DNA of 45,819 nucleotides from Deltaproteobacteria bacterium (GCA_021848385.1 JAJZUQ010000022.1:1-45819); one strand, 5' to 3'. Positions 16,566-27,090 are shown, counted from the first letter of the stretch. The notes: a model not told the origin generated them from the sequence alone. Program-made: numbers and translations.

Positions 16566-18578
16566 ATGGAGACTGGCGCGACGAAAAACGATATTCTGGC
16601 TGAAAAGCTCCGCTCACCTGATGAAGAGGTGAGGAGGCAGGCGATTATCGGCCTGGCAGGTCGTCCCCTGGAGGAGGTAAGGGAGGGGATTTTTCTGGCA
16701 CTCGGCGATTCCAGCTGGAGAGTTCGCAAGGAGGCAGTGGATCTGCTTCTTGGGGCTACCCCCGACGAAGGGGTGATGGAAGAGCTTGTTCTCATGCTCA
16801 GGTCACACGACAATGCCGGTCTGCGCAACTCTGCGGTGGAAACCCTGGAGCGGCTCGGGCGCCTTGCCGTCCCCTGCCTGTCACGCCATATCAACGATGC
16901 CGATCATGATGTACGCAAATTCGTCATCGACATCCTGGGAAGCATCGGTGATTCTTCACCCGTGCCGCTCCTCATCGGCGCCCTTGACGACGGTGATCCC
17001 AACGTGAGTGCGGCTGCGGCGGAGAACCTGGGAAAGATAGGAGACCCGCTTGCTGTCTCCCCGCTGGTTAAGGCACTGGGGAAACGGGATACCTGGCTGA
17101 GTTACACCATACTCGAGGCGCTGGGTAAGATCGGCAGGCCTTTGCCCATGACGGTCATCTCTCCCCTGGTGGAGACCAACCTCCTGAAGAAGGCGGTCTT
17201 TGACTGTCTCGGTGCTGTCGGTGATGCGGAGGCGGCCCCTCTTCTTGTCGAGGGGCTGAAGGAAAGGGTCCGCAATGCCCGGGAAGCAGCCGCTCTGGCG
17301 CTCTTCAAGGTAAGGGAGAGGCTGGACGGAACTGCTCAACGGCAGATTGACGGCAGGCTGAGGGAACTGGCGGGCTCTCCCTTTCTGGAAGGTTTGCTGA
17401 CATCCTTCGGAACGGCAGAGAGGGCACTAAAGGAAGCGCTGGTTGTTCTTTTCGGCCTTATCGGAGATGAACGGGCCGTCGGCTCTCTCCTGGAGGCATG
17501 CAGCGACGACCGTATTCGCCGGCAGTGCATCCAGGCTTTTTCGAACATGGGGGATAGAGGGACTTCCTGTCTTGTAAGGGAGTTTGCCCATGCCGGTGAT
17601 GAAGAGCGCTGCTCCATAGCCTATGTGTGTGGCGAACTCCGGTTCAAGGGGTGTGCGGCAATCCTCGGTGAGGGGATGCGGGACGAGAACCCCATGCTGC
17701 GAAGGACTGCCGCCCTGGCGTGCGGCAAGGCAGGATTGACGGAACTTATCAGGGACGCAGCCGATCTTCTTGACGACCCGGAACCGGAGGTCAGGGAAGG
17801 TGCTATTGAAGCTCTGGCCCGGCTTGCGGGTGAGGATGCAGTTCCGGTGCAAGCGATTGCACGGAAGATGGCCGTTGACGACCTGTCTGAACGGCGTCGC
17901 AACGCGATTGTTCTCTTTGCCGCTCTTGGTGAATCAGACCGGCTTGCCCTTCTCATGAAGGACGAGGACATGCTGGTCCGCCGGGATGCGGTCAGTGCCC
18001 TTGCCGGTTTGCGGTTGCCGGAAACTGCCGGCCATTTTGTCAAGGCGCTCATGGATGAGGAGCCGGACGTGCGGATCGCCGCTGCCGGCGCGTTGGGAGA
18101 GCTGGGGAAGGAAGATCAGCTGGAATCACTTCTCCTCGCCCTCCAGGATGAGGACCCCTGGGTGCAGTGCACCGTTTTGAAGAGCCTGGGGAAAATCGGC
18201 GGCGAACGGGCATTGTCTGCCGTCGTGGGATCCATGGAGGGGGCTGACGGCCTGGTGATGATCTCCGCCCTTGAGGCGTTGGCGTCCATAGGTGGCGAAG
18301 GGGCTCTGGAACATGTGCGCCGTACCCTGGAGAATCCCGACGAGGAAGTGGTCAAGGCCGCTATCGAAATCCTCGCCGGCAGCGATGTCTCTTCCCTGCT
18401 GGCGTGCCGTGAAAAAATCCTGGCCCATCCCCACTGGGATGTGCGGAGTGCCTTCGTCAGAGCCCTTGCCGCCAGGCTTGGGGATCAGGCAGTGCCTTAT
18501 TTGCAGCAGGCGCTGGAGACCGAGTCCGATGACCTTGTAAAAGGTCAGATACGTGAAACCATGGGCAGGTTCGAATAA
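16566..18578 (+). CDS. HEAT-repeat protein
   Basis: 670 residues, almost entirely tandem helical HEAT units of about 31 residues with the DxxxxVRxxAxxALG pattern (for example DPEPEVREGAIEALARLAG and DEEPDVRIAAAGALGELGK). I estimate about 15-20 units. No catalytic domain or membrane segment. Such solenoids are protein-interaction scaffolds. Its place between the zinc-ribbon receiver and CheR suggests it organises the signalling complex, which is inference. The stop overlaps the cheR ATG (TAATG). Confidence 0.9.
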   Translation: METGATKNDILAEKLRSPDEEVRRQAIIGLAGRPLEEVREGIFLALGDSSWRVRKEAVDLLLGATPDEGVMEELVLMLRSHDNAGLRNSAVETLERLGRLAVPCLSRHINDADHDVRKFVIDILGSIGDSSPVPLLIGALDDGDPNVSAAAAENLGKIGDPLAVSPLVKALGKRDTWLSYTILEALGKIGRPLPMTVISPLVETNLLKKAVFDCLGAVGDAEAAPLLVEGLKERVRNAREAAALALFKVRERLDGTAQRQIDGRLRELAGSPFLEGLLTSFGTAERALKEALVVLFGLIGDERAVGSLLEACSDDRIRRQCIQAFSNMGDRGTSCLVREFAHAGDEERCSIAYVCGELRFKGCAAILGEGMRDENPMLRRTAALACGKAGLTELIRDAADLLDDPEPEVREGAIEALARLAGEDAVPVQAIARKMAVDDLSERRRNAIVLFAALGESDRLALLMKDEDMLVRRDAVSALAGLRLPETAGHFVKALMDEEPDVRIAAAGALGELGKEDQLESLLLALQDEDPWVQCTVLKSLGKIGGERALSAVVGSMEGADGLVMISALEALASIGGEGALEHVRRTLENPDEEVVKAAIEILAGSDVSSLLACREKILAHPHWDVRSAFVRALAARLGDQAVPYLQQALETESDDLVKGQIRETMGRFE

Positions 18579-19456
18579 TGTTTTCCCTGGAACCGGACAT
18601 GCCGATGGCGGAAGAGGATTTCCGTCTTATCCGCGATGTCATATACGCCCATTGCGGGCTTTTCTTCGACCACGATTCCAAGTACCTTCTGGAGAAGCGG
18701 TTGGCCAGGCGTCTTGCGCTCCACCAGCTGGGCGGGTACAAGGATTACTATCACTTCCTCAAGTATAACCGGAAGAAGGACCAGGAGCTGTCCGATATCA
18801 TGGACGTCCTGACGACCAACGAGACCTATTTTTTCCGGGAAATGTTCCAGCTTAAGGCTTTTACCGACGAGATCCTGCCGGAACTGAAAAAAGAGAAGGA
18901 GAAACGGGGGGACCGCTCCCTCCGGATATGGAGTGCCGGTTGCTCCAGTGGCGAAGAGCCCTATACCATTGCGATGCTCCTCCTGGAAATGGGGGCGTGC
19001 AAGGACTGGCGCGTCGAGATCATCGGTACCGATATATGTCACAAGGTTCTCCAGCAGGCGCGCAAGGCGGTTTATGGCCGCTCCTCCTTCCGGACTACCG
19101 ACGAGCAGTATATCAGACGTTTTTTTGTAGAGCAGGATGCCTCGTACCGTGTTGCCGACCAGGTCAAGGAACTGGTGACCATCAGCCACCTGAACCTGTT
19201 CGATCATAACAGGATGGCGCTACTCGGCAAAATGGACGTTATCTTCTGTCGCAATGTCATCATCTACTTTGACCAGACCGCCAAGAAGCGGGTGATAGAA
19301 TCTTTCCACAAGTCACTGGATGATGGGGGATTCCTCCTGCTCGGTCATTCCGAGTCGCTGATGAATATCTCCACCGCCTTTTCCCTTCGGCACCTCCAGA
19401 ATGACATGGTGTACCAGAAGCCGGCAGCAGAGAGCGGAGGATTTATATGTCCGTGA
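18578..19456 (+). CDS. cheR: Chemoreceptor methyltransferase CheR
   Basis: 292 residues. Methylates receptor glutamates using S-adenosylmethionine. The N-terminal helical domain ([16 protein letters not shown]) carries NETYFFRE. The SAM site is [16 protein letters not shown], followed by IIGTDI and [11 protein letters not shown]. No TPR extension. The ATG overlaps the HEAT stop by one base, and its end overlaps cheB by ten bases, so the three are coupled. Confidence 0.96.
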   Translation: MFSLEPDMPMAEEDFRLIRDVIYAHCGLFFDHDSKYLLEKRLARRLALHQLGGYKDYYHFLKYNRKKDQELSDIMDVLTTNETYFFREMFQLKAFTDEILPELKKEKEKRGDRSLRIWSAGCSSGEEPYTIAMLLLEMGACKDWRVEIIGTDICHKVLQQARKAVYGRSSFRTTDEQYIRRFFVEQDASYRVADQVKELVTISHLNLFDHNRMALLGKMDVIFCRNVIIYFDQTAKKRVIESFHKSLDDGGFLLLGHSESLMNISTAFSLRHLQNDMVYQKPAAESGGFICP

Positions 19457-20532
19457 TCAAGGTAGTGGTTGTCGATGATTCCGCGTATAACCGCCGTGCC
19501 ATAACGAAGATGCTTGAGGGAATGGACAACGTTCAGGTCGTCGGCTATGCCGCGGACGGGGAAGAGGGGATGCGGCGCATACTGGATCTGCGGCCGGATC
19601 TCGTCACCCTTGATCTGGAAATGCCGAAGATGGACGGCTTTACCCTGCTGCGCATCATCATGAATACGTGTCCCACACCGGTGATCGTTATCAGTTCGCG
19701 GACAGAGGATGAACAGGTGTTCAAGGCGCTGGAACTGGGCGCCGTCGATTTCATCGCAAAACCGACAAGCATTATTTCGGATCAGCTTCTCAAAATTCGG
19801 CAGGACCTGCAGGAGAAGGTCTGTAACGTCTTCAATCTCAATATGGCGGGGATTAAGCGCCGGGGAGCAGCCGATGTCACAGCGGAAGTCCCTCCCCGCA
19901 AGAAAAAGAAAACTGTCCTTCCGCCATCGGCGCGGTTGGGGCAGCCGAACATGGACGTTATTGCCATCGGTGCATCCACGGGAGGGCCACCGGCACTGCA
20001 GAATATTCTCTCCGCATTTTCGACGCCCCAGCCTGTGGCAGTCCTAGTTTCCCAGCATATGCCCCCCGGTTTCACCAAGGCCTTTGCCGAGCGGCTGAAT
20101 CGAGGTTCGGCTCTTGAGATCAAGGAAGCAACCGATGGTGACCTGGTCAGGCCGGGGCGGGTTCTGGTGGCGCCGGGAGGCCTCAATATGGTTTTTCAGA
20201 AGCAGGAAAACGGCGAGGTTGTGACAAGGCTGGCCAAGCCCTCGGCAGAGGACCGCTATGTCCCTTCGGTGGATGTCATGTTCAATTCACTCGCCGGAAT
20301 CTATGGGGAACGGGTGCTCGCTGTAGTCCTGACCGGAATGGGGAATGACGGCAGCCGCGGGGTGAGGGCGGTCAAGGAGGCCGGAGGTCAGGTGCTGGCT
20401 GAGTCGGAGGAGTCGTCGGTTGTTTTTGGCATGCCGCGGGAAGCCATTGCCACGGGAGTCGTGGATGGTGTTGCCCCGCTTGGCCGGATGGCGCGGGAAA
20501 TCATGTTCAAGTGTGGGCTCATACCGGATTAG
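19447..20532 (+). CDS. cheB: Chemoreceptor methylesterase CheB
   Basis: 361 residues. Receiver domain with Asp10-Asp11 and phosphoacceptor Asp56 ([10 protein letters not shown]). A basic linker (RKKKK) joins it to the methylesterase domain with catalytic Ser177 ([10 protein letters not shown]), His204 (SQHMPPGFT) and Asp301 (LTGMGNDG). All key residues are present. GGAGG upstream of ATG 19447 lies inside the cheR end. With CheR it provides adaptation. Confidence 0.96.
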   Translation: MSVIKVVVVDDSAYNRRAITKMLEGMDNVQVVGYAADGEEGMRRILDLRPDLVTLDLEMPKMDGFTLLRIIMNTCPTPVIVISSRTEDEQVFKALELGAVDFIAKPTSIISDQLLKIRQDLQEKVCNVFNLNMAGIKRRGAADVTAEVPPRKKKKTVLPPSARLGQPNMDVIAIGASTGGPPALQNILSAFSTPQPVAVLVSQHMPPGFTKAFAERLNRGSALEIKEATDGDLVRPGRVLVAPGGLNMVFQKQENGEVVTRLAKPSAEDRYVPSVDVMFNSLAGIYGERVLAVVLTGMGNDGSRGVRAVKEAGGQVLAESEESSVVFGMPREAIATGVVDGVAPLGRMAREIMFKCGLIPD

Positions 20533-20561
20533 ATTGACAAACCTACAGACAGGGGTGACGT

Positions 20562-21386
20562 ATGGCGACAGAAGATGATAAGGGACTGCACAGCAAGGCT
20601 GAAGAGTTTCTGCAGGCCTTCAAAAAAGGTGCGGAGTTCACCAGTGAGCTGATGCGCGAGAATGAACGTCTCCGCTACCGCGTCCTGCAGTTGGAGGAGT
20701 CAAGCCGGGGCACGGAAGGGCGTTCAGAAGCGTCGGAGGAAAGCCGTCGCCTGGCGGCACGTATTGCCGAACTGGAGCGGGAAAAGGAAGAGATTCTCGG
20801 GCGTATACAGGAGGTGGAGGAAGAAAACCAGGATTTCGCCACCCGTTACGTTGAGATTGAGCAGGAGAACAATAACCTGGCCAACCTTTATATCGCCAGC
20901 TATCAGCTCCACTCCACCCTGGATTTCAGGGAAGTGCTGCAGATCATCACCGAGATCATCATCAACCTGATCGGGGCGGAAGAGTTCGCCATCATGCTCC
21001 TCGATGAAAAGACCAACGACCTGCAGGCGGTTGCAACCGAGGGGATTGAACGTGAAGATGTCCCGCCGGCGAAGATCGGTCAGGGAGTAATTGGTGAGGT
21101 GGCCAAGAGCGGCGAGAGCTACTTTGTCGAAGATGTCGAATCCTATGTGTCGGACCTGTCATCTCCCATGGTCTGCATCCCCCTTCAGATAAAGGAGCAT
21201 GTGATCGGTGTCTTGGTGATCTACAAACTCCTGCAGCAGAAGAGCAAATTCGATCCGGTCGATTACGAACTCTTCACGCTCCTGGCGGGGCATGCTGCCA
21301 CGGCGATTTTCAGCTCCCGTCTCTATTCCGATTCAGAGAGGAAGCTTTCGACAATCCAGGGGTTTCTCGATCTCCTGACCAGATAG
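20562..21386 (+). CDS. Coiled-coil / GAF-domain protein
   Basis: 274 residues. The first 110 are strongly coiled-coil (ERLRYRVLQLEES to EQENNNLANLYIA). The rest is a GAF domain (TLDFREVLQIITEIII, AVATEGIE, VCIPLQIKEHVIGVLVIY). No cysteine or histidine motif points to a cofactor. No output domain, so it may sense a ligand and act through protein contact in the array. Found between cheB and the third CheY gene. Confidence 0.85.
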   Translation: MATEDDKGLHSKAEEFLQAFKKGAEFTSELMRENERLRYRVLQLEESSRGTEGRSEASEESRRLAARIAELEREKEEILGRIQEVEEENQDFATRYVEIEQENNNLANLYIASYQLHSTLDFREVLQIITEIIINLIGAEEFAIMLLDEKTNDLQAVATEGIEREDVPPAKIGQGVIGEVAKSGESYFVEDVESYVSDLSSPMVCIPLQIKEHVIGVLVIYKLLQQKSKFDPVDYELFTLLAGHAATAIFSSRLYSDSERKLSTIQGFLDLLTR

Positions 21387-21419
21387 TACGCCATTCATAT
21401 TTTTTGGAGGGGATGACCT

Positions 21420-21797
21420 ATGTCAGAATATAAAGTCTTGATCGTCGAGGATTCACCAACCATGCGGCAGCTCATATCCTTTGCCCTGAAGCGTTTGCGG
21501 GGTATCCAGATATGTGAGGCCAACGACGGGGTGGACGGACTGAAAAAACTTTCCGTTGAGAAATTCGACCTGATCTTTACTGACATCAATATGCCGATCA
21601 TGGACGGGCTCAAGCTGGTCAGCCTGGTCCGCAATGACGCCAGCTACAAGGAGACACCCATCGTGGTCATTACCACGGAAGGTGCCCAGGAAGACCGGGA
21701 GCGGGCATTGGCCTTGGGGGCAAACGACTACATCACCAAGCCGATACAGCCCAACCGGATTCTGGATGTGGCAAAGACGCTGTTAAAAATTGCCTGA
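21420..21797 (+). CDS. CheY-like single-domain response regulator (third of three)
   Basis: 125 residues, strong GGAGGGG RBS. Acidic pair Glu10-Asp11, phosphoacceptor Asp55 (FTDINMPIMDG), Thr in VITTEG and Lys107 (YITKPI). Close in pattern to the first CheY (DSPTMRxL). Its stop is 21 bases before the cytochrome start, with no terminator between, implying co-transcription. Confidence 0.93.
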   Translation: MSEYKVLIVEDSPTMRQLISFALKRLRGIQICEANDGVDGLKKLSVEKFDLIFTDINMPIMDGLKLVSLVRNDASYKETPIVVITTEGAQEDRERALALGANDYITKPIQPNRILDVAKTLLKIA

Positions 21798-21818
21798 GTG
21801 CGGAAGAAGGAGAACTTT

Positions 21819-23945
21819 GTGAGGCGCCTACTCATTCTGCTGGTACTGTTCTGCAGTGTTCCCGTGTTCATCTATGCCAAGGAGTACAAGGTCGTTAAGT
21901 TTGCGACCGGAACTGCCGGTACCGTGGAATTCGACCACGACGTGCATCTGGCCAGGCTTGGGAGAAGTTGTACGACCTGTCATAATTCCATCTACAGCTT
22001 GGTGAAGAAAAACCCTGTCGTCACCATGGCCGAGATGGAGAAGGGGAAGTCCTGCGGCGTCTGTCACGACAAGCGTAAGGCCTTTGCTCTTGCAGACTGC
22101 GTGCGCTGCCACCGGGTTAAGGAAGTCCCCATCGAGATTCCCGATTTCGGGACGCTGATCTTCAGTCACAAATTCCACCTGGGGATGTACAGTTGTGGCG
22201 ACTGCCATAACAACCTGTTCAAGGCGGGCCCCGACAATCCCCATTCAACCATGGCCCAGATGGAGCGGGGAGCCTCCTGCGGTGCCTGCCACGACGGCAA
22301 GACCGCCTTTACGGTCAAGGAAAACTGCACGAAATGCCACGCTGTCAAGGATATCCCCTTTGAGGCCGATGCCCGGTTCAGCCACACCGTACACCTGGCG
22401 ATGTACGGATGCGGCGATTGCCACAGCAAGATCTTTGTTGCCGGCCCCAACAGCAAGCGGTACACCATGCAGGAGATGGAGAATGGGCGGTCGTGCGGTG
22501 CCTGCCATGACGGCAAGACCGGTTTCTCGGTGCGGGGCGACTGCGGTAAATGCCATATAGGGGTGAAAGAGGTCGCCTTCAAGGCTGCGGACGCTCTCTT
22601 CAGTCACAAGTTTCACCTGACTATCTACCGCTGTGCGGACTGCCACAGCGGCATCTTTGTGGGTGGTGCCGGTTCTAAACGCTATACCATGGCCGACATG
22701 GAAAAATCCAGGTCATGCGGTGCCTGCCACGACAGCAACATCGCCTTTTCCGTTGCGGGAAGCTGCGATAAGTGCCATGTCACTACCAAGGATATTACGT
22801 TCAACATCAAAGATGCGGGCAAGGTGACCTTCAGTCACGATTTCCATAAAGGGATGTATGCCTGTGGCGACTGCCACAACAAGGTGTTCCGCACCGGCAG
22901 CCAGAGCCGCCGCTATTCCATGGCCGAAATGGCAAAGGGACAGTCGTGCGGTGCCTGCCACGATGGGAAGACCGCATTTACCGTCGCGGGAAACTGCGGT
23001 AAGTGCCATCCTGTCAAAGACATCACCTTTACCGATGACGCCGTCTTCAGTCATAACAAGCACCTGGAGATGTATACCTGTTATGATTGCCACAAGAAGC
23101 TGTTTAATGCAGGGCCGGACAATACGCGTCATACCATGGGGGAGATGGAAAAGGGCGCATCGTGCGGCGCCTGCCATGACGGGAATACCGGATTTTCCGT
23201 TAAGGGTGACTGCAATAAATGCCACAAGACCACCATCGAGGTGACCTACACGGTACCGGAAACCGGGGTGACCATTTTCAGTCACAAGTTCCATACCGGC
23301 TTGTACACATGTACCGATTGCCATAACGGTATTTTTACCACTGGCAAGGCGGCGAAGCGCTATAAAATGGCCGACATGGAGCAGGGAAGGTCCTGCGGCG
23401 CCTGCCATGACGGGAAAACCGCCTTTACTGTCAAGGAAAACTGCACCAAATGCCACCCTGTCAAGGAGATCATGTTCAAGGCGTCTGGCGCACTTTTCAG
23501 CCACAAATTTCATATCGAGGCATACAGATGCAACGACTGCCATGACAAGATCTTCAGTCCGGGACTGTCGCCACGCAGGGCAACCATGCCGGACATGGAG
23601 AAGGGTAAATCATGCGGAGCCTGCCACGATGGCAAAACGGCATTCACCGTCAGCGAAAACTGCGGAAAATGTCATACGGTGACCAAGGCGATACGCTATG
23701 AAATACCCGGAACGGTCGGCAATGCCCTCTTCAGTCATAAGGTCCACCTGGGGAGGGGGTACACCTGTGCCGATTGCCACAAGAAACTCATCCCGACGGG
23801 TGTACTCAGCCGCCCCGTCACCATGAAGGCGATGGAGGAGGGGAAATCGTGCGGCGCCTGCCACGGATTCAGTATGGCATTCAGCGTCAAGGACCAGAAT
23901 AGTTGCGATCGTTGCCATCTACGGCGGTTCGTACCAGAGAAATAA
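21819..23945 (+). CDS. 27-heme periplasmic c-type cytochrome, nine c7-like modules
   Basis: 708 residues from GTG 21819, chosen because AAGAAGGAG ends 6 bases upstream; the GTG at 21798 has no RBS. The signal peptide RRLLILLVLFCSVPVFIYA should be cut after YA; the cysteine in it is not in a lipobox. I count 27 CxxCH heme motifs in nine repeats of about 72-78 residues. Each repeat has the order FSHxxH, CxDCH, EMxxGxSCGACH, CxKCH, so three hemes per module as in cytochrome c7. The His pair in FSHxxH supplies distal ligands. A Met replaces the usual distal His before the middle CGACH in every module, suggesting His/Met ligation there. Polymeric c7 proteins are known in Geobacter, and I recall a 27-heme one. 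It ends the chemosensory operon. Confidence 0.93.
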   Translation: MRRLLILLVLFCSVPVFIYAKEYKVVKFATGTAGTVEFDHDVHLARLGRSCTTCHNSIYSLVKKNPVVTMAEMEKGKSCGVCHDKRKAFALADCVRCHRVKEVPIEIPDFGTLIFSHKFHLGMYSCGDCHNNLFKAGPDNPHSTMAQMERGASCGACHDGKTAFTVKENCTKCHAVKDIPFEADARFSHTVHLAMYGCGDCHSKIFVAGPNSKRYTMQEMENGRSCGACHDGKTGFSVRGDCGKCHIGVKEVAFKAADALFSHKFHLTIYRCADCHSGIFVGGAGSKRYTMADMEKSRSCGACHDSNIAFSVAGSCDKCHVTTKDITFNIKDAGKVTFSHDFHKGMYACGDCHNKVFRTGSQSRRYSMAEMAKGQSCGACHDGKTAFTVAGNCGKCHPVKDITFTDDAVFSHNKHLEMYTCYDCHKKLFNAGPDNTRHTMGEMEKGASCGACHDGNTGFSVKGDCNKCHKTTIEVTYTVPETGVTIFSHKFHTGLYTCTDCHNGIFTTGKAAKRYKMADMEQGRSCGACHDGKTAFTVKENCTKCHPVKEIMFKASGALFSHKFHIEAYRCNDCHDKIFSPGLSPRRATMPDMEKGKSCGACHDGKTAFTVSENCGKCHTVTKAIRYEIPGTVGNALFSHKVHLGRGYTCADCHKKLIPTGVLSRPVTMKAMEEGKSCGACHGFSMAFSVKDQNSCDRCHLRRFVPEK
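21930..23933 (+). repeat. Nine in-gene tandem modules of about 216-234 bp
   Basis: The FSH-type motifs fall near 21933, 22162, 22378, 22598, 22830, 23045, 23278, 23496 and 23730. The modules share long similar stretches (for example TCGTGCGGTGCCTGCCA variants), so they arose by internal duplication and could recombine. Confidence 0.85.
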
Positions 23946-23976
23946 AGGATTGGGAAACAGGACGTAATTTCGGAAA

Positions 23977-24000
23977 CAGGGCGGCCCTCAGGCCGCCCTG
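23977..24000 (+). terminator. Hairpin after the cytochrome gene, possible terminator
   Basis: CAGGGCGGCC, loop CTCA, GGCCGCCCTG: a perfect 10-base stem. Only a weak T-containing tail (CTGATTTATC) follows, so termination may be partial. leuS begins 23 bases later. Confidence 0.55.
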
Positions 24001-24023
24001 CTGATTTATCGGGAGGGTACAGC

Positions 24024-26498
24024 GTGGAAGAAAAGTATGTTCCAAAAAATGTCGAAGAAAAGTGGCAAAGGCACTGGGAGGCCGGTAAAAGTTTCAAGGC
24101 GACTGAAGACAGGGACAAGCAGAAGTATTACCTGCTGGAAATGTTCCCCTATCCCTCCGGCCGCATCCATATGGGGCATGTGCGCAACTACTCCATTGGT
24201 GACGTGATTGCCCGCTTCAAGAGGATGAAGGGGTTCAACGTCCTCCACCCCATGGGGTGGGATGCCTTCGGCATGCCTGCTGAAAATGCCGCTATCCAGA
24301 ACAGGAGTCACCCCGCGACCTGGACCCACGAGAACATCGCCTATATGCGCGGTCAACTGAAGAAAATGGGGCTCTCCTACGACTGGGACCGGGAACTGGC
24401 CACCTGCGACCTGGAATATTATGCGTGGGAACAGCGTATTTTCCTCCAGATGTTTGAGCGGGGTCTGGCGTACAAAAAAACGTCATACGTCAACTGGTGC
24501 CCGAAATGTGAGACCGTCCTTGCCAACGAGCAGGTGGAAGATGGGGGATGCTGGCGTTGCGACAGCACCGTCCAGCAGAAAGAGCTGGAGCAGTGGTTCT
24601 TCCGGATCACCGACTATGCCGAGGAACTGCTTGAGTACACCGACAAACTTCCCGGTTGGCCGGAGCGGGTACTGGTCATGCAGCGCAACTGGATCGGCAA
24701 GAGCTACGGTTGCGAGATCGATTTTCCCCTTGAAGGAAAGTCCGGAAAGGTCAGGGTCTATACCACACGGCAGGATACTCTCTACGGCGCTACCTTCATG
24801 TCCCTTGCCCCCGAGCACCCTATGGCCCTGGAACTCACTACCCCCGAACGCCGTGTCGAAGTTGCGGCGTTTGTCGACAAGGTGAAAAAGACCGACAAGG
24901 TACGGCGGACTGCCGACGACCTGGAGAAGGAAGGTGTTTTTACCGGTTCCTACTGCATCAACCCGCTTACCAAGGCAAAGATGCCCATCTATCTCGCCAA
25001 CTTCGTCCTTCTGGAGTACGGCACCGGTGCGGTCATGGCGGTGCCGACACACGACCAGCGCGATTTCGAGTTCGCGAAAAAGTATGAGCTGCCGCTTCGG
25101 GTCGTGATCCAGTCTGACGCGGAGGCGCTTGATCCTGCCACCATGACGTGTGCCTACACCGAGGTCGGGACCATGGTCAATTCCGGTCCCTTCGATGGAA
25201 TGCGCAGCGATGAGGCGAAGGAGAAGATAGCGGAACACCTGGACCGGGAAGGGATCGGCACGAAGACCGTCAATTTCCGCCTGCGGGACTGGGGCATATC
25301 CCGCCAGCGTTACTGGGGTAATCCTATTCCCGTTATCTACTGTGAGAGCTGCGGCGTTGTGCCCGTGCCGGAGAAGGACCTTCCGGTTGTCCTTCCCATG
25401 GATGTCGCGTTCACCGGGGAAGGGGGGAGCCCCCTGGCGAAGATCGACTCGTTCGCAAACGTGGCCTGTCCGCTTTGTGGTAAGCCGGCCCGTCGCGAGA
25501 CCGACACCATGGATACCTTCGTCCAATCGTCCTGGTATTTCCTCCGCTACTGCTGTCCCGATTTTACCGCCGGCCCTATCGACACGTCCCGTGCCCAGTA
25601 CTGGATGTCCGTCGACCAGTATATAGGCGGGATTGAGCACGCAGTGCTCCACCTGCTCTATGCACGTTTCTTTACCAAGGTCCTGCGTGACCTGGGGTAC
25701 GTGGATGTCGATGAACCGTTTACCAATCTCCTCACCCAGGGGATGGTGATCAAGGATGGCTCCAAGATGAGCAAGTCCAAGGGAAACGTGGTCGATCCCA
25801 ACGCGCTCATCGACAGGTACGGCGCCGATACGGCCCGGCTCTTTTCGCTCTTCGCCGCGCCGCCGGAAAAGGACCTGGACTGGAGCGATCAGGGGGTGGA
25901 CGGGAGCTACCGGTTCATCAACCGGGTCTGGAAGCTTGTTGCCGAGGCGCTTCCCTTTATCGAAAACAGCGGTGCCGTCGATCAGACAACGCTCTCCGAC
26001 GATGCCCGGAGTCTGCGCCGCACGATTCATAAGACCATCCGGAAGGTGACTGAAGACCTGGACGAGCGGTTCCATTTCAATACCGCCATTGCTGCCGTCA
26101 TGGAACTGGTGAATGCCATCTATGCCTTCGAACCGAAGAACTCCCCGGAGAATGCCGCTGTTCTGCGTGAGGGGGTGGAAAGTGTGGTACTGCTCCTTTC
26201 TCCTTTCGTCCCTCATGTTACAGAAGAGCTCTGGGAGGCTATCGGCCACCAGGGTGGGGTAGAGGCGACCGGCTGGCCCACCTGGGACGAGGCAGCTACC
26301 GTGGACGAGGAACTCCTCATCGTCATACAGGTAAACGGCAAGCTCCGCGGCAAGGTTACGGTTCCGGCAGGTGCCGCAGAGGATGCGGTCAAGGAGGCCG
26401 CCTTTGCCGACGAAAGGGTGAAATCGTGGCTCGACGGGAAGCAGGTCCGCAAGGCGATATATGTTCCCGGCAAGCTCCTGAATATCGTCGTGGGGTGA
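24024..26498 (+). CDS. leuS: Leucyl-tRNA synthetase
   Basis: 824 residues, GTG start after GGGAGGG. The class I motifs are HMGH ([14 protein letters not shown], about residue 40-53) and [10 protein letters not shown] (about residue 580). The CP1 editing insertion contains the [12 protein letters not shown] motif. Two CxxC-type knuckles (CPKC/CWRC and CESC/CPLC) are visible. Length matches bacterial LeuRS. The hairpin upstream separates it from the cytochrome only partly. Confidence 0.97.
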   Translation: MEEKYVPKNVEEKWQRHWEAGKSFKATEDRDKQKYYLLEMFPYPSGRIHMGHVRNYSIGDVIARFKRMKGFNVLHPMGWDAFGMPAENAAIQNRSHPATWTHENIAYMRGQLKKMGLSYDWDRELATCDLEYYAWEQRIFLQMFERGLAYKKTSYVNWCPKCETVLANEQVEDGGCWRCDSTVQQKELEQWFFRITDYAEELLEYTDKLPGWPERVLVMQRNWIGKSYGCEIDFPLEGKSGKVRVYTTRQDTLYGATFMSLAPEHPMALELTTPERRVEVAAFVDKVKKTDKVRRTADDLEKEGVFTGSYCINPLTKAKMPIYLANFVLLEYGTGAVMAVPTHDQRDFEFAKKYELPLRVVIQSDAEALDPATMTCAYTEVGTMVNSGPFDGMRSDEAKEKIAEHLDREGIGTKTVNFRLRDWGISRQRYWGNPIPVIYCESCGVVPVPEKDLPVVLPMDVAFTGEGGSPLAKIDSFANVACPLCGKPARRETDTMDTFVQSSWYFLRYCCPDFTAGPIDTSRAQYWMSVDQYIGGIEHAVLHLLYARFFTKVLRDLGYVDVDEPFTNLLTQGMVIKDGSKMSKSKGNVVDPNALIDRYGADTARLFSLFAAPPEKDLDWSDQGVDGSYRFINRVWKLVAEALPFIENSGAVDQTTLSDDARSLRRTIHKTIRKVTEDLDERFHFNTAIAAVMELVNAIYAFEPKNSPENAAVLREGVESVVLLLSPFVPHVTEELWEAIGHQGGVEATGWPTWDEAATVDEELLIVIQVNGKLRGKVTVPAGAAEDAVKEAAFADERVKSWLDGKQVRKAIYVPGKLLNIVVG

Positions 26499-26571
26499 AG
26501 CTGACCCCCGGCAGTTTATGCGGTGGGTGCGTGAATCAGGGTGTCTCTACGGGCGCCGTTCAGAGGTTTTC

Positions 26572-27090
26572 ATGGTTCGTTATATCATGTTTTTTCTGCT
26601 GTTAACCGGCTGTCTGCTCGTTTCCGGTTGTGGCTACCAGTTGGCCAACCGTCCAGGGGGAGCATCCCCCCTCACGGGGAAGACCGTCGCCGTACAGCCT
26701 TTTGCCAACAGGGTTTACCGTCCGCATCTGGAGGCTGTCCTGACCCGGCAGATGGTGGATGAATTTGCCCTGCGAAGCGGGGGGCTGGTTGCCACCGAGG
26801 AACATGCCGAACTGCTGGTGGAAGGTGCGGTGACCGGATACACGGTGGCCCAGATTGCCTATTCGGCAACGGATGTGTCCATGCAGAAACGGTTGACCTT
26901 GACTGCCGAAGCAACTCTCAAGGACCGTAAAAGCCAGAAAATCCTCTGGAAGGGGACGCTTTCTCTCTTCCAGGATTATCCATCCGTCAACGATCTGGCC
27001 TTACAGCAGAACGCCCAGGATGCAGCACTCGTGGAAGTGTGCCGGCGACTTGCCGAAGGGTTCCACGAGAAGATGAGCGCCGCTTTTTAG
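26572..27090 (+). CDS. lptE: LPS-assembly lipoprotein LptE
   Basis: 172 residues from ATG 26572, chosen over 26518 because the lipoprotein signal follows directly (MVRYIMFFLLLTGCLLVSGC) and AGAGG precedes it. The lipobox LVSGC marks the mature N-terminal Cys. GYQLANRPGG and VAVQPFANRVYRP are typical of LptE. It plugs LptD in the outer membrane for LPS delivery. Position between leuS and holA is the classical leuS-lptE-holA order. Confidence 0.93.
   Translation: MVRYIMFFLLLTGCLLVSGCGYQLANRPGGASPLTGKTVAVQPFANRVYRPHLEAVLTRQMVDEFALRSGGLVATEEHAELLVEGAVTGYTVAQIAYSATDVSMQKRLTLTAEATLKDRKSQKILWKGTLSLFQDYPSVNDLALQQNAQDAALVEVCRRLAEGFHEKMSAAF

Noticed and set aside
21930-23933. Regular repeats that could suggest CRISPR
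   Set aside because: Repeats are about 220 bp, coding, in frame and encode heme modules.
24483-26249. 588-codon minus-strand frame opposite leuS
   Set aside because: High-GC shadow frame; leuS motifs on the plus strand are complete and decisive.
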